Positions 1 through 8,283 of a stretch of 64,000 nucleotides of DNA are shown here, piece after piece. Under the pieces are notes generated by a model, which worked only from the letters and a program-made list of their open reading frames with translations, was not told the origin of the DNA and searched no databases. This DNA comes from Pseudoalteromonas sp. GCY. Lineage in GTDB: Bacteria; Pseudomonadota; Gammaproteobacteria; Enterobacterales; Alteromonadaceae. Each line of letters starts with the position of its first letter. Positions within the stretch are counted from its first letter, which is position 1. Both the position numbers and the translations under genes were made by a program. The stretch covers positions 4,117,163-4,181,162 of the forward strand of contig NZ_CP068023.1 of assembly GCF_016695175.1 (NCBI RefSeq). The letters run 5' to 3'.

Positions 1-72
1 ATTGTTGGACAGGTCGTAACCACTCTTGCCGGGAGCACACTTGTCAGATCCCATAATTTGCTACAGCAGTAA
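1..72 (+). other. possible C-terminal end of a plus-strand gene cut by the window edge
   Basis: Frame 1 is open from the window edge to TAA at 70-72, ending ...RSHNLLQQ, and stops just before the bidirectional hairpin at 80-108. Frame 3 is also open to a TAA at 54-56 and would give a tail with three cysteines (CWTGRNHSCREHTCQIP). I cannot tell which frame, if either, is coding from so short a stretch. A gene converging on the C39 exporter and sharing its terminator is plausible. Confidence 0.25.
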
Positions 73-79
73 GCCTTAA

Positions 80-108
80 AATAAAGCGAGCTGTATGCTC
101 GCTTTATT
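80..108. terminator. bidirectional hairpin terminator after the C39 ABC transporter
   Basis: A near-perfect 12-bp stem (AATAAAGCGAGC / GCTCGCTTTATT) with a 5-nt loop. The A/T tracts at the stem base give a T-run on either strand. It overlaps the stop codon of the minus-strand transporter. Confidence 0.7.
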
Positions 109-2252
109 TATTCAGATCCCGATGTCGAGGTTTGCTCTTCCCCTTCATGGTGCACTGGCTTTTTGAGCTTAATTTCTCTGTCAGCCGAGGCAATGGTTTC
201 TTTCCGGTGCGCGATGATAATACGCGTTATCTTCAACCGAGATACTGCATCATTAATATCTTCTTCCAACCCAGTATCAAGGTGACTTGTCGCTTCATCC
301 ATAAACAGTATTTTCGGATCTTTATACAGAGCACGCGCCAAGATGATCCGCTGCTTCTGTCCTCCAGATAAGCTAGACCCCATGTCACCAATCAAGCTGT
401 CATATCCCATTGGCATATCGCTGATATCATCATGAATGGCAGCAAGCTGGGCACAGTGCACCACTTTTTCCATATTAATCGGGGAATCGAAAAAGGCGAT
501 ATTATCAGCCACAGTACCTGATAGAAGCTCATCGTCTTGCATCACCGCAGCAATCTGCTGGCGGTATTGTCTAGCGCCAATTTGGCTAAGAGATATGCCA
601 TCCACCAAGATTTCACCATTAGATGGCTTATTTAACCCTAACATTAACTTAAGTAACGTCGACTTACCGCAACCGGAAGGCCCTGTGATTGCTACTGACT
701 CGCCCGCATTGATTGTTAAGTTTAGTTTTTCAATTACATTTGGTGTTGCGTCTGAATATGCGAACGACAGGTTTTTTACTTCAATTTTGCCTTCGATATT
801 CAGTTTACGATATTGATCTGGTTGTAACTCTTCTTTATCCGTTAAAGCAATATCAGCGATACGGTCAAAGTGGAGGCCTAACATTTTAAACTCAATGAGC
901 TTTTCTATAAGGTTTGCAGTCTTATCCATAAACTGACGCTTGTAAGACATAAAAGCAAACAGCATACCGGTACTAAATCCACCAGCAATCACCAAGTGCG
1001 CCGCCAAATAAACCACAATGATATTCTCGATACCAAATAGCGCCCGGTTAATCGCGTCGTAGCCAATTTTAAAATTGCCCAAGCGGATATTGTGGTTAAT
1101 CGCACTAGCGTAGCGATTTTGCCACTGTCCTTCCCGCTTGACCTCTGAGCCAAATAATTTAATTGTTTGGATCCCGCGTACCGTTTCCATAAAGTTGGAG
1201 TTTTCTTCCGCGCGCGCCATGATTTCTTGCTCACTGATATTACGAAATGGCTTATACATGACCATTCTGATAATCGCGTATGTGATCACAGCCACCAATA
1301 CGACCGCTGATAACATAGGACTATAGAAGAAGATCATCGCTAAGGTAATAATCGCCATTAAGCCATCAATAATCGCTTCAATGACTCCCGTTGTAAGGAG
1401 CTGCTTTACTTGCTGAAGAGAGCCGAAGCGAGAAACAACATCCCCCATATGGCGCTTCTCAAAATAGGCGATGGGTAAGCGCACTAAGTGGTGAAATAGG
1501 TTCGCCCCCAATTGAATATTCATCTGATTGCCAAAGTGCAGCAAGGTAAAGCCACGCAGCGCATTGGTAGCGATTTCAAAAAGCAGTACTAAAAAGAACC
1601 CTATCGCCAGCACCGTCAAGAGAGAGGTGTCACCAGTGAGTATGACATCATCTATAACCAGCTGAATATAATAGGGCGCTGCCAGCGTAAATACCTGTAG
1701 CAAGATGGATAGCATAAAGATAAGCAACAGTGAGCGTTTTAAGCCCGTAATACGACTCCAAAAATCGGAGAATCTAAGGCTCGCTTTTTGCTCTTTCTTT
1801 TCAAAGTCTTTGGTTGGCGTTAACTCCAATGCCACGCCAGTAAAATGCTTAGAGGCTTCTTCCATCGTAAAGGTTTTTTCGCCACCAGCGGGGTCATGGA
1901 TCACGATGCGCTTTTCGTTGGCCTTTTTAAGCACCACAAAATGGTTCATGTCCCAGTGTAAAATTGCCGGTGCTTGCAGCGCATCTAGATCTTCAAGCTC
2001 AATTCGCAGAGGCCTTGAAGTTAAATGGAGCTTTTCAGCAAAGTGCATAATATCGAGCAGCGTACAGCCCTCGATTGAAATACTAAAACGCTGCCTTAAG
2101 CGAGTTAAATCAGTGCGATAGCCATGATATCCAGCAACCATAGCAAGACTCGCAAGGCCACACTCTGCCGCTTCTGATTGGATGATCACTGGTAAAGATT
2201 TCCGCGACCAAAACTCTAACTTATTGGCTGCGCCTTCATGTTCCATTTCCAT
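108..2252 (-). CDS. ABC transporter with N-terminal C39 (double-glycine) peptidase domain
   Basis: 714 aa, the usual size of a peptidase-containing ABC transporter, which cuts the leader of a small peptide after Gly-Gly and exports the rest. The C39 domain (about 20-145) has the full catalytic set visible: Gln25, Cys31 in AECGLASLAMV, His104 in MNHFVVL and Asp120 in HDPAGG. A six-TM ABC membrane domain follows (about 165-450). The nucleotide-binding domain has Walker A GPSGCGKST (524-532), signature LSGGQ (628-632) and Walker B LFMDEA (Asp651, Glu652). It lies 17 nt downstream of an HlyD-type adaptor, so the two form a type I secretion pair; an outer-membrane TolC partner is not in the window. 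An intact Cys and His argue for real processing, unlike RTX exporters with dead C39-like domains. No substrate gene lies beside it; candidate GG-leader peptides occur at 59.45-59.89 kb. Confidence 0.93.
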   Translation of the reverse strand: MEMEHEGAANKLEFWSRKSLPVIIQSEAAECGLASLAMVAGYHGYRTDLTRLRQRFSISIEGCTLLDIMHFAEKLHLTSRPLRIELEDLDALQAPAILHWDMNHFVVLKKANEKRIVIHDPAGGEKTFTMEEASKHFTGVALELTPTKDFEKKEQKASLRFSDFWSRITGLKRSLLLIFMLSILLQVFTLAAPYYIQLVIDDVILTGDTSLLTVLAIGFFLVLLFEIATNALRGFTLLHFGNQMNIQLGANLFHHLVRLPIAYFEKRHMGDVVSRFGSLQQVKQLLTTGVIEAIIDGLMAIITLAMIFFYSPMLSAVVLVAVITYAIIRMVMYKPFRNISEQEIMARAEENSNFMETVRGIQTIKLFGSEVKREGQWQNRYASAINHNIRLGNFKIGYDAINRALFGIENIIVVYLAAHLVIAGGFSTGMLFAFMSYKRQFMDKTANLIEKLIEFKMLGLHFDRIADIALTDKEELQPDQYRKLNIEGKIEVKNLSFAYSDATPNVIEKLNLTINAGESVAITGPSGCGKSTLLKLMLGLNKPSNGEILVDGISLSQIGARQYRQQIAAVMQDDELLSGTVADNIAFFDSPINMEKVVHCAQLAAIHDDISDMPMGYDSLIGDMGSSLSGGQKQRIILARALYKDPKILFMDEATSHLDTGLEEDINDAVSRLKITRIIIAHRKETIASADREIKLKKPVHHEGEEQTSTSGSE

Positions 2253-2269
2253 ATCAACCCTTTTACTTC

Positions 2270-3514
2270 TTATAACTGGCCTTTGATGCTAAATACTGGG
2301 TCAAACAACCAACGCAATAAAGAGCGTTCTTCTACCACAATATCCGCATCAAGCGTCATACCTGCACGCAAGACTGTATCTTTACCATATGCTTTTACTA
2401 CCTGTTCATCCAACGCAACCACTACACGGTACGCAGGCTCTTGAATAATGCCTGGCATGTTGGTTTCCTCAGGCAAGATAACACTGTTACTAAGCTCTAC
2501 AATCTTTCCTTTGTATATACCAAACTTTTCGTAAGGAAACGCATGGTAGCGCAATTTTGTTTCCTGCCCCTCTTTGATAAAACCAAAAGCCGAAGTTGGG
2601 ATATAAACAATTGCTTGCATATCACTATGTTCAGGGATGAGCGTCAGTAAATGCTGACCCATGGAGACATTTTTGCCAAGCTTAGCCAGCAATCCAGTGA
2701 CGACACCGGATTGGGCCGCGCGGACTTCACCAAGTCGCTCTTGTTCAATCGATGATATTTGGATCAATAGATCAGCTTGCTGCGATTGCAGCTGAGAAAT
2801 TCGGTTTTGATGTTCAATCGGCAATTTCGCCAATTGATTTTTGATGTTTTTAAGCTGTGACTCAAGCGCTATGCGTTCTGAACGGATTGAAGAAGCTTGC
2901 TGCTTTAGTGAAAGTAGGGTGTCTTTTTGGCGCTGTAATTCTAGTTCAGAAATATAACCAGTGCCTTTTAACGTCGCAATTTGCGATACTAAATCTTGAT
3001 TAAGTAGTAGCCGCTCTTGGAACGTGCTTGCTTGGCTCTCAAGTTCTTTTAGTTTTTCTTTTGCGGTCGTTTCTTGTTGCTGTAGCTCTTCAATGTCAAG
3101 CTGGTACTGTCCACGTAGTTGTTCTATCTGCTGTAGTAAGTTCTTTTGCTGAAAGCGATATTGATTCAGCAATGCTTGATTCAACTCAGTGGCTTCGGTG
3201 CTATGTTTTGCAGATGCAATTCGCAGCAAAGGTTGCCCAGCAGCGACTTGTTCACCCTCTTTGACCAATACTTCAGACACCACCCCCTGTTGCATTGCAG
3301 CAACACGCAGCAGTCCACCACTGGGTTCAATAACGCCAGATACTCTTTCCTTTCTGGTATAGCTACCACTTGATAGAAACACGATACTTAAAATCACAAC
3401 CGTTAAAATGAGTAATCCCAGGGTCTTAAATACGGGCGGTTGGATTAAGCTAATTGTGCCCTCTAAGCGGTGCTGTTTATGCTCTAACACCTCACGGCGA
3501 AATAAATTTTCCAT
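2270..3514 (-). CDS. HlyD-family membrane fusion protein of the C39 exporter
   Basis: 414 aa periplasmic adaptor joining an inner-membrane ABC exporter to an outer-membrane channel. It has a short cytosolic N-terminus, one TM anchor (about 33-52, TLGLLILTVVILSIVFL), a lipoyl/barrel half-motif (GVVSEVLVKEGEQVAAGQPLLRI), a long coiled coil rich in Gln, Leu and Glu (about 105-265), then the second lipoyl half (SGVVTGLLAKLGKNVSMGQ) and a beta-barrel region. The short N-terminus and the fusion partner resemble adaptors of bacteriocin/microcin exporters (CvaA/RaxA type). It is first in the two-gene unit, 17 nt ahead of the transporter. Confidence 0.9.
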   Translation of the reverse strand: MENLFRREVLEHKQHRLEGTISLIQPPVFKTLGLLILTVVILSIVFLSSGSYTRKERVSGVIEPSGGLLRVAAMQQGVVSEVLVKEGEQVAAGQPLLRIASAKHSTEATELNQALLNQYRFQQKNLLQQIEQLRGQYQLDIEELQQQETTAKEKLKELESQASTFQERLLLNQDLVSQIATLKGTGYISELELQRQKDTLLSLKQQASSIRSERIALESQLKNIKNQLAKLPIEHQNRISQLQSQQADLLIQISSIEQERLGEVRAAQSGVVTGLLAKLGKNVSMGQHLLTLIPEHSDMQAIVYIPTSAFGFIKEGQETKLRYHAFPYEKFGIYKGKIVELSNSVILPEETNMPGIIQEPAYRVVVALDEQVVKAYGKDTVLRAGMTLDADIVVEERSLLRWLFDPVFSIKGQL

Positions 3515-3595
3515 AGCACTTATCGGGTAATATTATTGTTAATATTTTTTTATTGAAAATACAATGTACCACGGGTGGTAACAGAAAGGAATGAA

Positions 3596-3620
3596 ATAAG
3601 GCAAGTCACACTTGCCTTAT
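3596..3620 (-). terminator. terminator downstream of glmU
   Basis: A perfect inverted repeat (ATAAGGCAAGT / ACTTGCCTTAT) with a 3-nt loop, between the glmU stop and the HlyD start. It has a moderate T-rich tail on the minus strand and separates glmU from the exporter operon. Confidence 0.65.
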
Positions 3621-3673
3621 TTAGGTTTGGAAAGATTTAACGCTATCTGTATGATATTAAAAATTAAATAATA

Positions 3674-5035
3674 TTATGACTTCTTAATTGGACGCTGCCA
3701 GCCATCCAAGTTACGCTGTTTTCCTCGCGCGACTGCCAATTGCTCATCTTTAACACTTGAGGTAATCACTGAACCTGCACCAATCGTTGCCGTACTACCA
3801 ATTTCAACCGGTGCAACGAGTGATGAATTAGAGCCAATAAAGGCATTATCACCGATAATGGTTTTAGACTTATTCACACCGTCATAGTTACAAGTGATGG
3901 TGCCGGCACCAATATTCACTTTTTCCCCAATTTCAGCATCTCCAAGGTAGGTCAAGTGATTAGCTTTTGAGCCTTTACCCAAACGAGACTTTTTCATCTC
4001 TACGAAATTACCGATATGAGAATCTTCTTCCATTATCGCGCCAGGACGCAAGCGAGCAAATGGACCTAAAGTACACTTATCAGCGACCAGCGCATCTTCG
4101 ATAAGCGTATTAGCTTTAATAACTACGCCATTGCCGATTTTACAGTTTTTCAGTACGCAGTTAGGACCAATAACGACATCATCGCCAATTTCAACATGGC
4201 CTTCAAATATCACGTTAACATCAATCTGAACATCTTCGCCAGTTGTTACCTGTCCACGCACATCGATGCGAGCAGGATCCGCTAAACTAGCACCATTAAT
4301 CATCAAGGTTTCAGCTTGCCAAGTTTGATAAGCGCGCTCTAAAGCAGCAAGTTGCACACGATTATTCGCACCTTCTACTTCCATTTCATCATCAGGCTGT
4401 GCAGAGGTAATTTCTACCCCTTCGCTGTGCGCCATCGCCACGATATCAGTGAGATAATATTCACCTTGTGCGTTATTGTTCGATAGCTGTCCAAGCCACT
4501 TTTTCAATAATCCACCGTTAGCCGCCATTATGCCTGTATTGATCTCGGTAATAGCAAGTTGCTCCGCAGAGGCATCTTTTTGTTCGACAATACCAACCAA
4601 TTTGCCACTTTCTCGCAGCATACGGCCGTAACCAGTCGGGTTGGCTAAATCAACAGTGAGTACCGCAAGGCCGTTATCTGGCGTCACATCCAGCAAACGC
4701 TGTAGCGTGCTCAGCTTTGTGAGAGGCACATCACCATAGAGGATCAGTACTTTATCGTCATCACCAATATGCTCCTTTGCTACCGCGACAGCATGACCAG
4801 TACCCAACTGCTCAGATTGATGCACCCAGTTCACTTCATTATGTGATAACGCGGCTTGTAGCTGCTGCGCACCATGACCGAAAACTAAATTGGTAGACTG
4901 CGCGCCCAATGAGACCGCATTGTCGATAACATGCTGAACCATTGGCTTTCCAGCGATAGGGTGAAGTACTTTTGGCAACTTAGAGCGCATGCGAGTGCCT
5001 TTGCCCGCAGCAAGAATAATTGTATTTAACGGCAT
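3674..5035 (-). CDS. glmU: bifunctional N-acetylglucosamine-1-phosphate uridyltransferase / glucosamine-1-phosphate acetyltransferase
   Basis: Cytosolic enzyme making UDP-GlcNAc for peptidoglycan and LPS: acetylates GlcN-1-P, then transfers UMP. The N-terminal pyrophosphorylase domain carries [17 protein letters not shown]. The C-terminal half is a left-handed beta-helix of hexapeptide repeats (from about residue 250: [20 protein letters not shown] and on). Length 453 aa matches the family (about 456). The longer reading frame begins with GTG at 5041. I chose ATG at 5035 ([11 protein letters not shown]) because AAGGA lies about 10 nt ahead of it but only 4 nt ahead of the GTG. Its place downstream of the atp operon is usual in gammaproteobacteria; here the NRPS cluster and other genes separate it from atpC by about 30 kb. 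Confidence 0.97.
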   Translation of the reverse strand: MPLNTIILAAGKGTRMRSKLPKVLHPIAGKPMVQHVIDNAVSLGAQSTNLVFGHGAQQLQAALSHNEVNWVHQSEQLGTGHAVAVAKEHIGDDDKVLILYGDVPLTKLSTLQRLLDVTPDNGLAVLTVDLANPTGYGRMLRESGKLVGIVEQKDASAEQLAITEINTGIMAANGGLLKKWLGQLSNNNAQGEYYLTDIVAMAHSEGVEITSAQPDDEMEVEGANNRVQLAALERAYQTWQAETLMINGASLADPARIDVRGQVTTGEDVQIDVNVIFEGHVEIGDDVVIGPNCVLKNCKIGNGVVIKANTLIEDALVADKCTLGPFARLRPGAIMEEDSHIGNFVEMKKSRLGKGSKANHLTYLGDAEIGEKVNIGAGTITCNYDGVNKSKTIIGDNAFIGSNSSLVAPVEIGSTATIGAGSVITSSVKDEQLAVARGKQRNLDGWQRPIKKS

Positions 5036-5361
5036 GAACACAGGATCCTTTTTCTTGTGTCAAAAAACAAACGTACGGTTCAATACTCTTGTCTTTAATC
5101 CGGTCACTTCATTGTGCACCGTAATACTAAAATGGCTTTAGCAGACAACAAGCACTTACTAAGTACAAATTGCGCAATATTGTAGCGAGGATTGGTGAGA
5201 AAGGTAAGAGTGTACTTTTCTTCCACACAGCGGTTTAGTCAAAAAATACGTTAAAAGAATGTAATAGTACCTACAACACAGTCAGCTGAATCGTTTTAAC
5301 ACGCTAAAAGCAAGCTAAAGTGGCACGAAGCTTACGCTTCGCGCCACTCAATGTTCAGCTT
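5036..5361. other. intergenic region between glmU and the NRPS operon end
   Basis: About 325 bases without a convincing gene. It holds the hairpin at 5319-5348 and presumably the glmU promoter. I see nothing else I can support. Confidence 0.5.
5319..5348 (-). terminator. probable terminator of the NRPS operon
   Basis: Imperfect stem AGTGGCACGAAGC / GCTTCGCGCCACT with a TTAC loop, just past the last gene of the operon. The minus-strand tail is only modestly T-rich, so efficiency is uncertain. Confidence 0.5.
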
Positions 5362-5571
5362 CTATTTGGCTGGAGATTGAGGTGGAGTCGGCGTGGTTGG
5401 AACTGGTCCGCCATCCCCTTTGGTAACGGTTACATGGCGCTCTTTCACCACTTTACCACCAACGGTGTACTGAGATTCTTTCACCGTCACTTCACTTTCT
5501 GCTCCAACAGCTTCGATATCCGTATTTTTTGGCGTTTCTGGGGTCTTGCGACCTTTGATAAAATCAAACAT
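5362..5571 (-). CDS. 69-aa hydrophilic protein of unknown function, last gene of the NRPS operon
   Basis: I do not recognise this protein. It starts 14 nt after the ABC exporter stop and has a very good ribosome site (AAAGGAG, 7 nt before ATG), so it is very likely translated. It has no signal peptide, TM segment or cysteine. The N-terminus MFDFIKGRKTP is basic, the middle (about 25-50) alternates Val with charged residues (SEVTVKESQYTVGGKVV) as a small beta-sheet might, and the last 18 residues are a Pro/Thr/Gly tail. MbtH, the usual small NRPS partner, is about the same size, but the conserved Trp-rich MbtH pattern is absent. A role with the exporter or the product (chaperone, immunity) is only a guess from position. 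Confidence 0.75.
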   Translation of the reverse strand: MFDFIKGRKTPETPKNTDIEAVGAESEVTVKESQYTVGGKVVKERHVTVTKGDGGPVPTTPTPPQSPAK

Positions 5572-5585
5572 ATGTGCTCCTTTAA

Positions 5586-7205
5586 TTATGCAGCTTGTTG
5601 TTTTTTCTGGTTCAATTCTTCAGCCTGTCCCTGATCGAACTTGATATGGCGATCAGCGAGGTGGAAATATTTGTCATCATGAGTGACTGCAATCACGGTT
5701 TTACCTTGCGATTTCAACCATGGCAGTAATTCCTGATAAAATAGCGCTCTAAAATGTGGGTCTTGGTCCGCAGCCCATTCATCTAGCACGTAGATATCTT
5801 TATCTTCGAGAATTGAGGCGATCAATGCCAAACGCTTTCTCTGTCCTTGGGAAAACTGTGTAGCGGAAAACCCTTCCTCATCCACGCTTAGCTTGTGATC
5901 CAATTGAAACTGAGCCAGCAATGTATTCGCCCTTTCTCTATCTACTGGGTCACCTTTAGCATCTAACAGCTCGCGATAAAGGTAGAAATCAGGCAGCACC
6001 ATCGTAATTTTATCTCTGTAACTATCAAGTTGAGCTGCATGTACTTCTTGTTCATCCACTTTTATTACGCCCTTTGAGGGTGTGTAAAGACCCAATAGCA
6101 AGTGTAAGAATGTTGACTTACCACTGCCGTTACCACCGGTAATAAAAATAATTTCTCCTTTATTAAACGTCAGGTTCAGTTTTGGCAAAGAAAAAGCCGT
6201 ATCTTCTCCTTTCGCTTCATAAGCGAAAGAGACATCTTTAAAAACTAACTTATTCCAGTTGTCTGAAAGCGACGCGTGCTCATCCGTAGTTAATTCACCT
6301 TGTTCACTGCCCAGCTGTAAAGATTCGATTTTTTGCATTGAAACGCGTGCCCTAGCGATGTTTTGCCATAGGTTCATCACGTAACCGAATGGTGCTGCAA
6401 TGTAAGTTACGATAAGGATATAACTCATTACTAATTCGGTGCGCTGTAGATAATGACTGACCGCAACTATGGTGCCCAACGTGATGAAAATCACGACCTG
6501 ACTTATATTGCGGTTAATGTCCCAGGCAAAGCCATACTCACGCTCGCTGCTGCGTAACTCAGTCATCACTGGCTGCAGACGTTTTTCAAAAAAGTACTGG
6601 CGTCTCGCTTTGTTAACTGTTAATTGTTTCGCGCCATCTAAAATCCCCTTATAGCCTTCAAATACATGATCTTGATGTTCACGCATTTGGTTCGCAGCCT
6701 TGGTTATTTTTGTCATTACTATTTTTGTGATTAAAAACGACACTAGTGCTGCTAATACAAGAATGCCAAACATCACTTCAGACAGTACAAATAGATAACC
6801 GAAACAAGCCAACAACAGAAAACTGTTATAAACGAAAGCAGGCATCTCAGCGAGCGCCCCCGAGATAGCATTCACGTCATTGGTCAGAACGTTATATAGT
6901 CGTGCTCTACCTGCTTTTTCTAGTTTGTCATAATCGGTTCCCAAAATACGACTAACGAGGTTTTGGCGCACACTGTTTACTGTGCCTGCACTGTATTGAG
7001 AGAGAAAGTAACTTGTCGTCATTGAAGCCGCTAATAAAAACGTGACTAATACCGCAAACACAACAACCTCTAGAGGCTGAAAACCTGTTTCCCCACTTTC
7101 CCCTATCATATGAAACAAAGCTATCGATGTAGCCGCTGTAAACAAACTAGCGAGCCCCGATAAGAACATGATCTTTTTGAATTTTTTAATATAGTAAAGC
7201 AACAT
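5586..7205 (-). CDS. cyclic-peptide export ABC transporter (SyrD/PvdE/YojI family)
   Basis: Fused ABC exporter of about 539 aa, the usual size for the family that carries nonribosomal peptides from cytoplasm to periplasm (PvdE for acylated ferribactin, SyrD for syringomycin). Six TM helices fill about 1-290. The nucleotide-binding domain has Walker A GGNGSGKST, a variant signature FSQGQRKRLALI and Walker B YVLDEWAADQDP. LDEWAADQDP is a hallmark of this family. The frame is open to a GTG at 7244, but ATG at 7205 (MLLYYIKKFKK) has a GCAGG site 6 nt ahead and puts the first TM helix where expected. It lies 48 nt after the oxygenase gene in the same operon and is the natural exporter of the NRPS product. 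Confidence 0.92.
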   Translation of the reverse strand: MLLYYIKKFKKIMFLSGLASLFTAATSIALFHMIGESGETGFQPLEVVVFAVLVTFLLAASMTTSYFLSQYSAGTVNSVRQNLVSRILGTDYDKLEKAGRARLYNVLTNDVNAISGALAEMPAFVYNSFLLLACFGYLFVLSEVMFGILVLAALVSFLITKIVMTKITKAANQMREHQDHVFEGYKGILDGAKQLTVNKARRQYFFEKRLQPVMTELRSSEREYGFAWDINRNISQVVIFITLGTIVAVSHYLQRTELVMSYILIVTYIAAPFGYVMNLWQNIARARVSMQKIESLQLGSEQGELTTDEHASLSDNWNKLVFKDVSFAYEAKGEDTAFSLPKLNLTFNKGEIIFITGGNGSGKSTFLHLLLGLYTPSKGVIKVDEQEVHAAQLDSYRDKITMVLPDFYLYRELLDAKGDPVDRERANTLLAQFQLDHKLSVDEEGFSATQFSQGQRKRLALIASILEDKDIYVLDEWAADQDPHFRALFYQELLPWLKSQGKTVIAVTHDDKYFHLADRHIKFDQGQAEELNQKKQQAA

Positions 7206-7253
7206 AATAAACCTGCTATTTTGGGGCTCGTAGCCACGAGCCACATGACTAAC

Positions 7254-8264
7254 TTATAGTTCCACTGGCTCGCCCATTGAAACAACTATCCGACGCTCGC
7301 CTTTGAATGGGTCGCGGCCGTGTGATACCAACATGTTGTCCATCAGTAACACATCGCCTTTTTCCCACAGGAAAGTTACGGTCGCTTTTTTATAGGCTTC
7401 ATTAATATGCTCAATCACGTCATCTGGGATCACAGAACCGTCGCCATACATTGTGTTATAAGTTAACGCTTCTTCCCCAAATTGAGACACCAACTCTTTT
7501 CTAATCACTGGACACAGGCTCGACGGGTGCCAGAATGCAGCATGGTTAAACCACACCTTTTCACCGGTATGAATGTGATCACGAATAGCAGGACGCACTT
7601 GGCGAGTACGGATTTGATCGGCGCTGATAATTTCCAACTCAACATCCGCTTTCTGACAGTATGCTTTAACTTCTTCAATATCATCAGTGTTGAATGCTTT
7701 TTGCCAAGTAGGACCTAAGCCATTGCCATAGTTGCGCACTAACATCCAACCATGCTGTTCAAACTTGGCTTTAATATCAGCGTCAATATAGTCATGCACT
7801 TTTCTAACGTCAGCGATAGGCGTCGCACCGCGCTCCTCTGCTGGGATCATGCAGCTAAATGCAATCTTCATTGGCCATTGTTTAACGTATGACAATTCGT
7901 TGTGCTGTGCGATGCTCAATTCATTAGGAAACTCAGTTGAGGTGTAAGCACCTTTGCCGAGATTGGTGCGAGGTGTCGCGCCTTCCATATATTTTGCGAG
8001 TGTCGGAATAAACTCATTTGCGACGTCACGGAAGTCGTCTTCATTCTGTAGATTAAAACCACGTAATAGAATCGCACCGTATTGTTTCAGCTGCTGATCT
8101 ATTTTTTCTGCATTGTCAGCAACCCACTGCGCGGCACTGTGTGTTCCGCTAGTATCTTCAATTACAAGCGGGAAATCTGGACCTTCAGGTAAAAAACGCT
8201 CCTGAAGTGCAGCTGGCATTTGACCGTTGTATTGCTCTTTGAAAATTACAGTATCTTTTAACAT
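7254..8264 (-). CDS. TauD/TfdA-family Fe(II)/2-oxoglutarate dioxygenase, NRPS tailoring enzyme
   Basis: 336 aa non-haem iron oxygenase of the type (SyrP-like) that hydroxylates the beta carbon of a carrier-bound or free amino acid during nonribosomal synthesis. The iron triad is visible: His121 and Glu123 in HNELSY, and distal His315 in VSHGRDPF. Arg in KGERRIV about ten residues later fits 2-oxoglutarate binding. It starts 19 nt after the third NRPS stop with a good AAAGGAAAT site. Its substrate residue cannot be deduced: the A-domain codes I read by eye suggest Gly-, Gln/Glu- and Ile/Val-like selection. A halogenase is unlikely because Glu, not Ala or Gly, occupies the carboxylate position. 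Confidence 0.88.
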   Translation of the reverse strand: MLKDTVIFKEQYNGQMPAALQERFLPEGPDFPLVIEDTSGTHSAAQWVADNAEKIDQQLKQYGAILLRGFNLQNEDDFRDVANEFIPTLAKYMEGATPRTNLGKGAYTSTEFPNELSIAQHNELSYVKQWPMKIAFSCMIPAEERGATPIADVRKVHDYIDADIKAKFEQHGWMLVRNYGNGLGPTWQKAFNTDDIEEVKAYCQKADVELEIISADQIRTRQVRPAIRDHIHTGEKVWFNHAAFWHPSSLCPVIRKELVSQFGEEALTYNTMYGDGSVIPDDVIEHINEAYKKATVTFLWEKGDVLLMDNMLVSHGRDPFKGERRIVVSMGEPVEL

Positions 8265-8283
8265 GGATATTTCCTTTTATATT

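Noticed and set aside
108..3514. C39 exporter as the exporter of the NRPS product
   Set aside because: glmU and its terminator separate the loci, a dedicated SyrD/PvdE-type exporter is in the NRPS operon, and C39 domains act on ribosomal GG-leader peptides.
5362..5571. 69-aa protein as MbtH, the usual small NRPS helper
   Set aside because: The conserved Trp-rich MbtH pattern is missing; only the size fits.
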